Positions 21,990 to 34,803 are shown, counted from the stretch's first letter. The stretch is DNA of 64,000 nucleotides from Sebastes aleutianus (GCA_916700875.1 CAKAKS010000067.1:7715591-7779590), one strand, 5' to 3'. Translations and numbers: made by a program. Notes: a model not told the origin generated them from the letters alone.

Positions 21990-23500
21990 TGACTTTATAA
22001 GTTGTCATGGGCAGCCCTAACATGCACCATTAGTTAAGTTTTTTTTTGTGAGGCTAGATCGGTTCATTTTGGGAAGGAGGAGCATGTTCAGCCTGACCTT
22101 CAGCCTTACACTGTGTGTGTGTTGCAGCTCAGATATGTCATACAGCAGAACCAATTTAATCTTGATCTGTACAAATACAACTGTAAAAATGCATGTTCTC
22201 TGAAAATGTTTTTCCGTCTGATTTAGAAATTACCTCAAATATAGAGAGACATCAGCTTCACGCTTGATCTCGGAGACCTCCGCAGAAAGTATGGATGTAA
22301 TATGTTCAGTAGGCTGTGGTTAAGTTGTCACTGTAACACATAATATCACTTTTTGACAACACACATGACTAAGTTTTTAAATCTGTATATCATCAATTTA
22401 ATAAATTATTCCATTCAATCTAGAACTGATGATGGTTTTATGTTGTTTTTTTGTGTGGACATCGATAATAGAAATAAAAAGATGTTTTTTGATTTCACCT
22501 TGACGTTGGATGAACCAAGAAGACCAAAACCCTCTAAACAGTTATGTGTATAATTGGTTTAATGACCTCAGAGAAGTGTCCAATAATGGGGAAAAATCTG
22601 TTCCCCTCTGGGAGGCAAAATCATATCATACACCAAAGATCACTCCATTTTCAATATTATATTTTCCATGTAGAAAACATAACTAAGGAGCTTCAGTGTG
22701 ATGCAAGGTGTCACCAGTTAGAACTAGATAGTGATTTGTGTTTACCACTCCTGCGTGGGATTAATACAATTAATTTGATGTTGATTGAACATATAATAAT
22801 TATTTATTTTAAACATTCATACTGGAGCACAGACAGATATCTCTATTCTTTCTATTGTGACTAATAGTACATCATGATAGTTTTTGTTTGTTTTTATTTC
22901 TTTTTATTTCTTTCGAACCAGCCAGTCAATAGTTTCTGAAGAAGAAAGTGGTGCATATTTAATCAAATTACCAACTTTAACACAATAAATATGGGGCTCT
23001 TGGGATCCGCCAGTTCCCAGTATAACAGTAATGTTACTGTATATGGAAAAAAAAAAATGAAATAAACACATTTCTCACATTTTCTCCACTGGAGGGGCAA
23101 CTTAGAACACACTTCATCGCACTGAAGCTCCTTCATCATGTTTTACTAACATAGGGTTGTCCAATGATGCACTATTGCCAAGAATGGCTTTTGTTCTGAT
23201 TTAACTGCTGCAGGAAAAGCAGGTTTTCTTGATTTGTGCTCCACAGGCGCTTTACCTGAAGATCATGAGTAGAGTTGCAATAAGTGTCATTTGCTGTGGA
23301 GGTCAGCATTATGACTTGCTCTATATACAGTCTGCACAGACATACAGCAGTCTCAATAGAGGAAGAAGACATTGATGAAGTCATCTTTATTAGAGTAAGC
23401 ATGGGTAGACACAAATAAAGTGGTAAGAAAAATACCTCAGAATTGTAATTAAGTATTAGTATTAAGTATTTATTAAGTATTAAGTAATTAAGTATGTGCG
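21990..23500. other. acadm-rabggtb intergenic region, first part: no gene seen
   Basis: AT-rich DNA with short chance ORFs on both strands that lack coding character or splice support. A poly-A/'aataaa' run near 23,050 could be an old retroposon tail. I see no RNA gene. Confidence 0.5.
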
Positions 23501-23504
23501 TCAC

Positions 23505-24102
23505 TCGTCTGAGAATCGGACATACCAGTCGGTCTTAACCATACATTATATAGAATAGGCAAGCACCCAACTGGGAAATGCACATTATTGTAATCAACAA
23601 GAAACTGTCGAACATGTACTGATACACTGCAGGAATTACAGTATCGGCACAACACAAAGCGATTGGGTCAGTCCTTCATGCTGGTAGCCATCAGGCTCAA
23701 CAACCAAGGCTGACCCCCATATGAGAACTATGAGGACTTTAAGAACTTTAAACATGCACTATCTACAACCATCTTGGACTCTAACCACTGGCACACTTTA
23801 CACTTACTTTACACTATACATCCTATATACCACTTTATAGACTGCACATATGTACATATTACATTTATTTATTGTACATACTACATGTATTTATGACGGA
23901 CTGCACACACTATGTTCACCCATTCACTCTGTATCTTTTATATCTCTATTATTGTTTTTATAATTTTTGTATACCTTTATACCTCTCCTATGTTTCACTC
24001 TGTTTGCTGATGTTGCTGCTTTGACACCTGAATTACCCTCCGGGGATTAATAAAGGTTCATCTTATCTTATCTTATCTTATCTTATCTTATCTTATCTTA
24101 TC
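23505..24102 (+). repeat. Non-LTR retrotransposon (LINE) 3' fragments with (CTTAT)n tail
   Basis: 23589-23639 reads CNQQETVEHVLIHCRNY, the Cys/His zinc-knuckle-like C-terminus seen after reverse transcriptase in several fish LINEs; the frame is broken just upstream. From about 23,640 a second piece carries 'gccatcaggctcaacaac' and the LINE 3' end 'accctccggggattaataaa', then 'cttat' microsatellite units at 24060-24102. Two different LINE fragments may be fused here. No intact ORF. Confidence 0.8.
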
Positions 24103-24305
24103 CAGAGGAATCACCTTTTACAGTCACTAATGAAGGCAAAACATCAGGACTTTTCATTGTCAGGTCTATTTAGGGAATACAGCAGATAACATATACTGTG
24201 AAATTATTCAGTTTTTAAGAGAAATTGATTTAGTTAAACGAATCTAGAGTTTTCCTCATTATTATTTATTTATTTAATTATTTATTTAATTATTTTTAAA
24301 CACCA

Positions 24306-24427
24306 AAGAAGAAGAAGAAGAAGATGTGCGTCTGTGGTACCCTCCAGTCCTGAAGGTGGCGATATAGCACCTAAAACCAACCGCCATTAAATCTCAAGAA
24401 GAAGAAGCAGAAGAAGAAGAAGAAGAG
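24306..24427 (+). repeat. Dispersed element flanked by (GAA)n, forming the rabggtb 5' region
   Basis: The unit runs (GAA)n, 'tgtggtaccctccagtcctg', 'aaggtggcgatatagcacc', 'aaccaaccgccattaaa', (GAA)n. It ends 25 bp before the rabggtb start codon. I recall this 'ggtggcggtaatgcacc ... accgcc ... gaagaag' pattern as a recurrent teleost repeat. A second partial copy (aggtggcggtagtccgtatt) is at 37642. The rabggtb promoter or 5' UTR therefore seems to be built on it; no TATA box is visible. Confidence 0.6.
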
Positions 24428-24451
24428 CCTGATCATGCTAACATCTTCAGA

Positions 24452-27400
24452 ATGGTAACCGGCGTCCTGTTGTAAATGTTAGAGTTAGTCAGCGTAGTTT
24501 AAGATAATATTATAGCCGAAGTGTCTCTATTCTGTCCAACTTTAGCGTCACATTCACCGCTAGTCAGTTTAAAGCAGCTAACTACAGTAAAAGTGTAGCT
24601 AGCATCAGTGCTAGCATGTTAGCTCGCTGCTAGCACGACCTGTCAACAACTGGTCATGTAGTCACATCACATGAGCTCACTCAGCATCAGGTCTGACCGT
24701 GACAGGATGGGGGCTATAATGTTATCACATTGAATGAATGAATGTTAAGATGTGTGTCATGTTTTAAGTATGTGTATGTGTTTATTAATGTCAGGGTACT
24801 CAAGTGAAAGATGTCCTCATCAAGCCTGAGGCTCCCAGCTCACTGCTGCTGGACAAACATGCAGACTACATCGCTGCCTACGGCTCCAAGAAGGATGACT
24901 ATGTGAGTAAAAGGACATTTGATGGGCTTTCTAGATGTGTTTTTCTACCCTGGACACCTCTGTCCACTTACCTTTGCTCTGCTTTTTTTTTTTAAACTTT
25001 TTATTTTAAACACAAACAAACAACAAACAAACAAACCACAATACAAAGATACAATAACGTTACAAGACTGGTCCATAAAAGAGAAAGAATAATAATAAAT
25101 ACATTTAAAAAAAGTTAACGCATAAATAAATTGGAGGCACTGCACTTATACAGAAGAAAGTATGATGAAATTAAATGATGAATGAAATCAATAATTGTGT
25201 ATGTGGATCTGATTCACGCACACTGTCCCCGATTCAAACATTTGTCCACAGTTATTATCCATTTAAGTCCAGATTATATTGAACACCAAGAGATTCCAGT
25301 GGGTTCTTCCATTTTGAAAATGCCTGTAGGCCTTTTAAAATAATTACAATTTCTAATGACTAAATCTGATTTTGGGAGCAGAAAGCGGTAAGATGACAGA
25401 TGTTATTAGTGGTGTAATTTCAGTTTTACTGATGTAATGATACATCGATCTGGATCGATATATCGATTCAATGATCAACGATCCAATATCGTCGATGCAA
25501 AGTGAAAACATCGATACATATCATCATCTTTAAGATACTGATAACTGATAGGAAAACATTTGCACTTAAACATGAATTGTGGCCCTTTAAAGTGGACAAC
25601 ACGAGGTCTATTTTTATTATTTTTTATAAAAAATATATATTTTTTCATTTAAATATCTGGAAGAGCTCAGTAATAAAATTGTCAAATCATAATTGAGTTC
25701 CTTTTGTGAGTTGATATAAATGTCACTGATTGTGTTAAATATATATGAAATATGGTATTGTCTCATATTGATCATAGGACCCTGAATTGAAGTGAATCAA
25801 AATGGTATCGTGGCAGACTTTGTGATATCAGCAAATATTGTATCGTTGTCCAAATAATCAATATAGTAAATATTCATATAATAGGCCGTTTTCTCTGGTC
25901 AGCAAACTTTAAAAGTACAATTTCTTTATTGCTATCTGTGTGAACAGAAACATGGTTTAAATTTTAAATATCTGTGGGACATATGGTATTAAAGCTCCTG
26001 CGTATTATTTTCTGGCTTTGGAATTCATTCTGTTTCTGCATATAAACCCTGTGTTGTACACTTAAGCTTTTACTATGATCATCATACAAAATTCAGGAAT
26101 TTCCCATTTTATGCAAAGCTTATGAAAAAACCTTTTCAATGGGCTGTAGAGTAAACAGGTCCAGCTCCCCTGTTCATTCGTGTCCTGTTTGTGTTTGTCC
26201 AGGAGTACACGCTGTCGGAGTACCTGAGGATGAGCGGCATCTACTGGGGGCTGACGGTGATGGACCTGATGGCGGAGCTGCCTCGGATGAACCGGCAGGA
26301 GATCATAGACTTCATCAAAGCCTGTCAGCACGAGTGTGGAGGCCTCAGCGCCAGCATCGGACACGACCCCCACCTGCTCTACACCCTCAGCGCCGTCCAG
26401 GTGACTCCAGACACTCAACATGAAATCTGACAGACAGATTGACTGATTTATTCTTGTTTTCTCATCAACTTTTATGCTGAGAGAGGTTGGAATTGTTGTG
26501 AACTAGGAAGAATACCGTGCTGTGATTTGAGGTTGATGAGATGTCGTCCTCTATACAATAAGTCAAATAGGCAGAGAATGTAGAAAGCAGAAATATGTTT
26601 TAATTGACTTTAATCCTGGATCACATACAGAACTATAAAGTAAATGTTACGCTCATTGATTTGTATTTATTCATTTCATTGGAGTCCTTTTTACTCTAAT
26701 TTTCAATTTTTCAGTGGATAAATAATACTGTATACTCAGACAGCATCATTATCTGTGACTTTAAGATTGTTTCTCCTGAAGGAACCTTATGATTAAAGTG
26801 ACATTTTTATTTAACTCCCAGCAAAACTTCTTATTTGTCTGTTAAATTCAGGTTCGTAAATCACCTTGATTGCTCTACAACCCATGTCTTTTCTGTTTTT
26901 TTAATTATTATTTTTAGTTTAATTGCTGTATTATTTCTTCCTCAGATCCTCTGCTTGTATGACAATGTGGATGCGCTTGATGTGGACAAAGTAGTGGAAT
27001 ACATCAAAGGGCTGCAGCAGGAAGACGGCTCATTTGCAGGGGACAAATGGGGTGAGCAAGATTCACTCGGATTTATGTTTTCACAAGAAACATTTGCTCC
27101 TCAAATGAATAAAAAGTAGTGTGAATGAAAAGCACACAAGAATTTTACCACAGGCACAGCCCACAATATTTGTACAAATATAGAACTTAAAGGGTTACTT
27201 CGGTATTTTTCAACCTGAACCCTATCTTCCCATGTTTTTGTGTCTAACTGACTAATAGCGACAACAATCTCTGAAAGTGGTGGTTGAGGGAGAACGCTGT
27301 AGACGGCAGCTGCTCACAGCCTGCAATGTGGTGCTATTGGGGCGAGCTGGCACCTTCATTTACCTCCACTAAGTGCTTGTTTTTGCCATGACAGGCTCTG

Positions 27401-30400
27401 ATTGTTATTATAAGAGTCTGACATTATGGAAAGAGTCTCGCTCAAGTAGAAGTCTCGTTCTGAAATCTGGCGAGTTGACGTGTTGCCTGAAGAAAGCGGT
27501 GCAATAGTGGAATACATCCATGGAGGAAATGCGAGTGTCAGCCGGGCAGAGGTTGTTGCGTTGGACTACAGAAAGCGCATCTTAGTGTTATCTAAAAGAT
27601 TTTAAATGTCATGGCTGAATATTTAGATGATTTCCACAATGTGGATGAGGTCTTTGAATTCGATGGCCGCCCGTATTTATTTGAGCCAGAGTATACGGAT
27701 GATGAAACAAATGGAAGAGCGGACGAGCAGAGAGAGACAGAGGCAACAGGCAGAGGAGGGTGAACCAGCAGCTGCAAGGCTGTGAAGTATGTCTCTGTAT
27801 GCCACTCTGTAAAGAGTGGGACCTGTTGCTGCCCGATATTCAGATTTCACAACGAGACTTCTCCTTGAGCGGGATTTTGACACAATAACAAACAGACCGG
27901 ATCAAGTGAAAGTTAAGAAAAAGGTTCCATTTCTCTGTAGGGTCCTTTCCATAATGTTGTCAGACACTTATAATAATCTGAGCCTGTGTAACCAGTGGAC
28001 TTCTGCGTTGTGTTTGTCAGATAGTAAAGACGCCGTGAAATGACACTCACGTCTCCCATAGGATAACTGTACAAAAGGGTAGAGGGGAATGGGCTGGAAC
28101 CACAGAAGAAGAAATGAAGGAGGAGGGGCTCTGAACTTCTTCACATATTCTGGAGTTTGGAGGTTCTCCCAGTCAAAATAAACTGTAACATGATCGATTT
28201 TGTGTAATTATAACAACCAGAGAGCAAGATACAGAGGTACATAATGACCCTGGTACACCTGCCAGTGGCAAAAAGAAACAGCTTTTAGTGGACGTAATGT
28301 TACATTGACGCTGCTCACTACACTGCTCGCTACACGTAGCTCGTTTTGAGGCTGCAGGTTACAGCGTTATCCCTCAATACTGGATCAATTAAAAAATATT
28401 GTTGTCCCCATTAGTCCAGAATGAAAAACACGGAAGTTGCCCTTTAAATAATTCACACAAATCACATTGAGCTTGCAGTTGAAATCCCAATGAAACTGTA
28501 GTTCTCATTTATTATAATCATATTATGCTTTAAATATAATATCAAAATAGTATAATGTGTTACTTTACAGGGGAAATAGACACAAGATTTTCCTTCTGTG
28601 CTGTCGCCACACTTGCATTACTGGTATGTATATCATGTACAGTTTTTGTCTTTACTCAACACTTGTCACACTTCATAATCTAAAGATGACTCTCGGTCCT
28701 CTCCTCCTTCCTAGGGCAAGATGGACTCGATAAATGTTGACAAAGCTGTAGAGTTCGTCTTGTCCTGTATGAACTTTGACGGAGGTTTTGGCTGCAGACC
28801 TGGTTCAGAGTCTCATGCTGGTCAGGTGAGTCCACCGATGTTCTCATATAGTGCAAGGCAGTCGCTGTGGGAGTTTCACGTTCTTTCATCTCTTTTTTTA
28901 AACAAAAACAGCAACATCATAAGTTTAAAGAAGAAGAAGTCGGGTGTTTAGTTGCTGGTTCCCACATAAAAGTTATCAGACAGATGAATTATTATTATTC
29001 ACACATCACAAATGTGAGGCTGTAGGCTGGTCTTGTGGGAGGAAGTCTGATTCATAACTGAGAGATTGTCAATCCCCGACACTAGACAGATGAAATGTTC
29101 TCACTGTAGAAGGTGGCTGGTATTACATTCACACCCCTCTTGAGCAGTGACGTGCTTTAAAATCCTTCTCAAATATAATCTCTGGTCTTTTCCCTTCTGT
29201 CTGTCAGATCTACTGCTGCTCTGGCTTCCTGTCGCTCACCGGTCAGCTGCACCAGGTGAACGCTGACCTGCTGGGCTGGTGGCTCTGCGAGAGGCAGCTG
29301 CCGTCCGGAGGCCTCAACGGACGACCGGAGAAGGTTTGTGCTCTCCAGATGATGTATAAAATCAAATGCCTCATTGTCATTAGTAAACCTTTAACAGATC
29401 AGAACAGAGTGATTCCTGAAGTAGTTCTGTTGCTCGGCTAAGTCTTATTTCTTCACTACTGGGAATTCATTTTGAAAAATTGTGAGTTCCGTAATGTTTC
29501 TTCACAACTGCAACAAATATACTCTAAAGTGTTTTAGACTTCTAAACTAGCAAAAGTAGTTCAGTCAGTTGTAAAATAAAATAGTATATCTACATCTCTA
29601 CATACCGGAGAACAGTGATTCTCAAAGTGGGGTCCATGGCACTCTGTCAGAGGGTCCTCGAAATACTTTTCTCCCCTATAAGGGGTCCCTGGCCCCAAAA
29701 AGTTTAAGAACACCTGACGTAGAAAGTATTGAAGCTAATTCTTTAATTAGATGTAGTTACAGTAGTGACCGAGCTCTGGTTTTCTTTGTCTCGTTCAGCT
29801 TCCAGATGTGTGCTACTCGTGGTGGGTTTTGGCGTCGCTGAAAATCATCGGTAGGATCCACTGGATCGACAAGGCCAAGCTGCGATCGTTTATTCTGGCC
29901 TGTCAAGACGAGGAGACCGGAGGTTTCGCTGACAGACCGGGAGACATGGTGAGCTGTCAAACACAACTAACTCCTGCATGCTGCAACGGAAAGGGGAAAC
30001 TTATTAGACCCATCTTTTCCCAAAAAATCCCGTCTCCACTTTCATCTTGTGTAAGCCTGTCTGCACCTCCATGATCCCATCCTTTGTCTCTCTGTCTCAT
30101 ATATATTTTCAACCAGTAAAAAAAAGAAATCTTCCAGTAGATACACAGGAAACTTCTTAAGTACTGTGAGGTTTTAGATAAGATTAGACTAGATGAGATT
30201 CAACTTTGTCATTCATTGCAGAGTACAGGTACTGAGACGGCGAAATGCAGTCGAGCATCTACCCCCTTCCATCAAGAGGCTTTTCCTTTTGCCGAGCCGC
30301 CATTGTAAACAAGAATTGGCTGTTAATTTGACTTGCCTGGTTAAATAAAGGTTAAATAAATAAAATAAAATAACCAAAAGTGCAGAAGTAGAGTAATGTA

Positions 30401-32024
30401 CAGAGTAATATATACAGTAAATTTTGTAAAATAAACAATAAGGGGTATGAATATACAGTATGAGCAGTATGTACAGAGTAGTCAGTGGAGGTATAAGTAT
30501 TAAATATAATATTCAGTGCAGAGTGGAATTATAAGTAATGCTAACAGTAGACTATTATGTGCAGAATAAACAGCTGGAGGTATGAAATTAATACTATGTA
30601 TACGCTATACATTCAATATGTACAGTATAGACAGCGGTATAAACATAAATACTCTGTAGGTCAGTATATACAGTACTGTCCATACGTCTGGAAATGTGTA
30701 GAGAAGAAGTTTTAATTTTCGCTTTATTTTTCTGGAAAATACTGTACAGTTACTGTATATTGATTTGATCGGGTTATTTCGGTTCTCATAATGAAACTTC
30801 ATCAGCAGTAACTGTCCCAAGAGCTAACGAGGCTCACCTTCATTAGTTGCAAACGGATACATTCAGTTCACCGTTCACCAAAAACATGAGCACGTTCAGT
30901 GAACACTGAACACAGCCGAGTCGGTCAACGCGGGTTAACCCTTTCAGACACACAATCAACCCTGGTTGAGTCCTCGGTGTGAAAGGGGTATTTAGGGGCA
31001 ACACTGGCAATTTTTATATAAACTTTATAAACTCTTAGAAGAACAAGGTGTCTATGCTGGCTTCTAAGTTTACTAAGGAGTGAGAGAGAACACCAGATTT
31101 TTTATGATTTTTAAATTTAGAAAAAAGGGCCACTCATCTCTGCTGCTATCAGTCCACATCGCCCACCGCTATTACTTTGATATCTACTATATCAGTGTTT
31201 CCCAAACTTTTCTTCTGGTGACCCACTTTTTTAAAAATGACAAACCATCGTGAACCAATTCACAATAGACCTTATCTATAAATCGCGAGAAGAGCAAATT
31301 TGTGCGTAAATAAATATCCCTGACCATTTTTACTGTCATCACTGTATTATGTCTTGAATAAATAAACCAGCCATGTGGAAGTTACTGTATATACGTTTGA
31401 TAAATCACAACTTTGTTTTATGTATGTGCTACTGAAAACATAAACACATGTTAAATACTTTATAAATGAGACCAAATAAATGCATTTAGGTGGAGTTAAC
31501 AGGCTTTTGTTTTTTTCCTGTCAAACTGAATGTACGCTAGCTTTTCATATTATATTCAATGTTATAAGTAGGCTACAATTATCAGAACAATATGAACATT
31601 CAGGCTCCCTCATGTGGCTCGAAGGTGTACTGCAGATATAGATGTTAAAAGACTGCAAGAAATTCTGCAAATTCATTTACCGACCCTAATAAAATCTCTT
31701 TGAGAATGACTGCACTATATGATGCACATCCTCATATTTTTGCATCACTGAAAGCTGTGTTAAGATGTTCTGTTACAGTGTGTCATTACAACCATCTCAG
31801 ATAAGAGTGGAGGAGGACATGCAACTCCTTTTTGTCTTTTGTATGTCTCTGATTCTCATTAAGGCTCCCTCCTTCTCTTGCAGGTGGATCCTTTCCACAC
31901 TCTGTTCGGAGTTGCAGGTCTCTCCCTTCTCGGAGACGAACAGATCAAACCAGTGAATCCTGTTCTGTGCATGCCTGAGGACGTCCTGGAGAGGATCCAC
32001 CTACAGCCTGACCTCCTCAGCTAG
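24452..32024 (+). CDS. rabggtb: Rab geranylgeranyltransferase (type II) beta subunit
   Basis: With the alpha subunit and the escort protein REP it attaches geranylgeranyl groups to C-terminal cysteines of Rab GTPases in the cytosol. Coding exons: 24452-24454 (ATG only), 24795-24902, 26203-26400, 26946-27051, 28571-28623, 28715-28825, 29208-29333, 29799-29948, 31884-32024. They join in frame to 996 nt, 331 residues, the same length as mammalian RABGGTB. All introns are GT-AG. The alpha-alpha barrel repeats with GGF/GSFAGD-type turns are clear (residues about 130-140 and 172-180). The zinc ligands fall at D238 and C240 (PDVC, exon 8) and H290 (DPFH, exon 9), the same numbers as in the rat enzyme. 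Exon 1 codes only Met, so the start depends on splicing to 24795. An upstream ATG at 24434 would give a very short overlapping frame. The gene looks intact. Confidence 0.97.
25436..25870. repeat. 'ATCGAT'-rich hAT-like relic in rabggtb intron 2
   Basis: 'atacatcgatctggatcgat', 'gtgaaaacatcgatacat' at the left and 'ggtatcgtggcag', 'gtatcgttgtcc' at the right are the kind of TATCG-rich ends found on several teleost hAT MITEs, including the one at 59.9-62.3 kb. Precise ends are unclear. Confidence 0.45.
27187..28447. mobile_element. TTAA-flanked 1.25-kb element in rabggtb intron 4
   Basis: The left end TTAAAGGGTTACTTCGG... and right end ...CGGAAGTTGCCCTTTAA are imperfect inverted repeats of about 30 bp. 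TTAA lies at both outer edges (27187-27190, 28444-28447), as expected for piggyBac-type insertion, though TTAA may instead belong to the repeat. It contains the short ORF at 27611-27763 and a second open stretch near 27,816-28,043, so it may be a decayed element with captured coding sequence. Confidence 0.65.
27611..27763 (+). pseudogene. 50-codon ORF inside the TTAA element
   Basis: It starts MAEYLDDFHNVDEVFEFDG and includes an acidic, aromatic YLFEPEY stretch, then Glu/Arg-rich sequence to TGA. From memory, FEPEYTDEE-type stretches occur in multi-copy teleost element-borne proteins, but I cannot name the family surely. The reading beyond the stop is open in another frame (27816 onwards), so a frameshifted remnant of a longer protein is likely. 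Confidence 0.4.
29627..29730. repeat. Short hAT-end-like relic in rabggtb intron 7
   Basis: 'gtgattctcaaagtggggtcc' and 'ggggtccctggccccaaaaa' are typical of small teleost hAT MITE ends. It ends about 70 bp before exon 8. Confidence 0.45.
30178..30600 (-). repeat. LINE-tail-like repeat in rabggtb intron 8
   Basis: It begins 'agataagattagactagatgag' with 'caactttgtcattcattgca' and runs into 'tacagtatgagcagtatgtacag' repeats. This looks like a LINE 3' end in reverse, as at 54.96 and 56.38 kb. The rest of intron 8 (30.6-31.88 kb) holds short relics such as 'cagtgtttcccaaac' at 31,193 and no gene. Confidence 0.5.
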
Positions 32025-32038
32025 TCACCATCATCCCA

Positions 32039-32078
<40 letters not shown>

Positions 32079-33530
32079 ACAGCTGCCCTGCTGAACAGCC
32101 CAACTACCACGACTGGATGTCGGAGGACCACCACACATCTTAGTGTTAGCTGAAGTCTACAGACACATTTTAGATGCAGGTTTTGGTCTCCGCTGACTAA
32201 GGACAAAAATAGTTGCGCAGCTCTGACTTGATTTCTCTGAGTCTGTCTTTACACCCTCAACCACTCATTATATCAAGTCACTGTTGTTGGTTTTACTGCA
32301 AGAGAACGGTTTGGATAAGAAATGTTTTGAAGTGTGACTGTCGTTGCTAAAGCCCAGAAATCATTAAACAACATTCCTTAGCTTTTTGACTTACTCACCA
32401 TGTCACTTTGTCTGAGGGTAAACATGACCGATAGCAAACTGTGTCAGGAAGTTCTTACTCTACTTAATTATTGGCCAGAGACATAAGACTGAGGCACTGA
32501 TTGGCTCTGCTTCTTCATGTGTAAGACACTTGACTTGTTTAAAGACACCACATCTTTGTTTTTCTCGTTTTGTTGGAGGGTTCTGCCTTTTTCACGCACC
32601 TACTCTGTCAAATAAAATAACTTCCGTATTTGAAAAGTCAGAGCATGTGAAGGGCGAACTATCCTCGTCCTGTTTACACCAGCGCGATCATACTTCCAAC
32701 GTGCTAATAGGTCAGAACTGGAGATGCAACACATGACTTGTTGCAAACAAAAATAGTTTTATTAAAATAACTCCAGTTTATAGTCCAGGCAGAACATGTG
32801 TTTGGCAGGAATTTGAGGAAGGGGCAGTGTTTTGTTTGTCACCCAGAGGTCAAACACATGGCAGCGTCATTGTCTCTTGCCAAGTTTATTTAACGTCTTA
32901 TCCACAGTTTCAGCTATTCATTTAAAATCTGTGTTACTCAGCTTTGTGATGCAGCTGTGGGCAGAGGGATTAGATTATCCCCCTAACTGTGAGTAAAATC
33001 ATTAAATATTTCCAGTCTTACGCTTTGATGATTCTCAAGCGTCTTTTTACGTGTACTAATTTGGTTAAAACTCTTTTTTTCTTTTTCTTTCAAGAATAAC
33101 TGATCTTTATATTGCTGCACTCTTGTCTTACTGAATGCACATTTTATCTGTTGTTAGATAACTGTTCAGTGTTGACATTGTTACAGAAGGTAAATAAATC
33201 ACATGTTTTAATTTGTTAGTTTTCAGGTTGTCCCCAATTTAAGTGACTGCTATCTGAATTTGAATTGACATTGTTATGCAAAGTGAATGCAGTCATTACT
33301 CAAACAAAAGCCTAGGGTATAAATCACAGTTCTCATGGAAATTGTGCTGCTTAAAGATGATTCAAATCTTAAAAACAACTCAGACTGTTAAATGTTAAAA
33401 CTACTAAGTCTCATCTTTGTATTGTGGGGGCAGCTCTAATTCAAAAAGCTGCTGTTGCACAACTTGATGTGTGTATATTAATGTAACTTATTTGTTATCT
33501 TGGTTGGAAATAAATGTATGATTTCCCCCC
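32025..33530 (+). other. rabggtb 3' untranslated region with (CA)n and candidate poly(A) signals
   Basis: A (CA)n run at about 32038-32087 starts 14 bp after the stop codon. AATAAA occurs at 32611-32616 and at 33509-33514; the first gives a 0.6-kb and the second a 1.5-kb 3' UTR. The second is followed by a T/C-rich and TGTGA stretch. No other gene is seen here or in the next 0.7 kb. Confidence 0.55.
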
Positions 33531-34221
33531 TCAACTGTGATGAAGTTTGTTTTTGCACTAAAGGATCATTTTTAAGAAGCAGATGTCCATACCTCATACT
33601 TAGTGAACTTATTTAGTGAAGAAAAATTAGGAAATCTAACCGTAGACCGTTAACATTGCCTGAATTAGAAATACAATCAGGTTATTGAGGCTTGTTAACT
33701 TTGATGCAATTCTTTACATATTTCCTATAAAACGTATACGTTATGGTGCTGATGATCAGTCTGTCACAGTTAGTATGGGAAAAAAACTGAACTGGGGTTC
33801 TGTTGTAACCATAGAAATAGAATATATCTATTTATATATCCTATTTTATTTATGGCTGTAACTGTGTATGGTTGTAACAGGCTGAGTTATATTTTATGCA
33901 TAGAGAGAGGGCGACTGAGTCAAAGCGCCACCTGCTGGCAGCAGAGAAAAATGTGTTGTACTGATTAATGTAGAAAATTAATATAGCGTTAGTTCTGTTT
34001 TAATGCATGACACAAAAATCATTGGTTAACATTATATGATGATATAACAGTTTTAAATGGTGTTTTAATTGCACTTCCACTCTCACAAAGCTATGGTAGT
34101 GGTTAGAAGGGAGCCAGCAAACTGGGGAAACTCTCACGAGATTATTAGGCATTGACCTGCATTGACCTTGAATGGTTAAAGTTAGGCATTGACCTGCATT
34201 GACCTTGAATGGTTAAGGTTA

Positions 34222-34568
34222 GGCATTGACATACTTGTCAACCCTACTGATTTCCCCGGGAGACTCCCGTTTTTCATTGCCCTCTCCCGGTTTCCTCCCG
34301 GGGTCACACTTCTCCCGTTTTTCTCCCGATGATTTTCACACCTTTTCCCCTTTTCGTTATCTCAACCTGTTTCTGGCGCTGTACAGTGTGTATAATCCCT
34401 ACTGTTTCCGACCGGACGACAAAACAGCTACACCAAATGTCGTTTCCTGGTGGAAGAGAGTTACTAATGTGTTGGCGTCTGAGTCGCATGGGACACCGAC
34501 CCGGGTGATTTATACGTGTAAAAAGTTAGTCCCTTCAAGGTTTCAAGGTTGGCAAGTATGGGCATTGA
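34222..34568. mobile_element. 331-bp hAT MITE with perfect 8-bp target duplication
   Basis: GGCATTGA flanks the element on both sides (34222-34229 and 34561-34568). The termini CATACTTGTCAACCCT (left) and AAGGTTGGCAAGTATG (right) are inverted repeats with two mismatches. The inside is rich in 'ctcccg' words. The exact 8-bp duplication assigns it to hAT-type insertion and suggests a fairly young event. The target itself lies in a short local repeat ('ttaggcattgacctgcattg'). Confidence 0.9.
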
Positions 34569-34744
34569 CCTTGAATAGCTAGGTTAGGATGGGTCATCAG
34601 GCAGCGAGTCTCGCGAGAGTTTTTTTTCAGATCTCAGATCAGATTTCGCAGTTTGTGGGCTCCCTTCAAGACACAACCCAAAGTGAAGTGCATGGTTAAG
34701 TCCCTTGAGTGTGGGGAAAACAACAATGCGCATGCTCAAAGCTG

Positions 34745-34803
34745 ATTGGCCCGTTTCCCCGCTGCAGTCTGATTGGCTGTTTGCTAACTGCTGTCGTCAT
34801 TGG
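34745..34803 (+). promoter_or_regulatory. Three CCAAT boxes spaced exactly 27 bp apart
   Basis: ATTGG (inverted CCAAT, flanked GATTGGC or CATTGGC) occurs at 34745-34749, 34772-34776 and 34799-34803. Start-to-start spacing is 27 bp both times. Arrays of NF-Y sites with near-constant spacing are typical of real promoters, for example of cell-cycle genes. The last site is 77 bp before the ATG of the short ORF at 34880. Confidence 0.6.
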
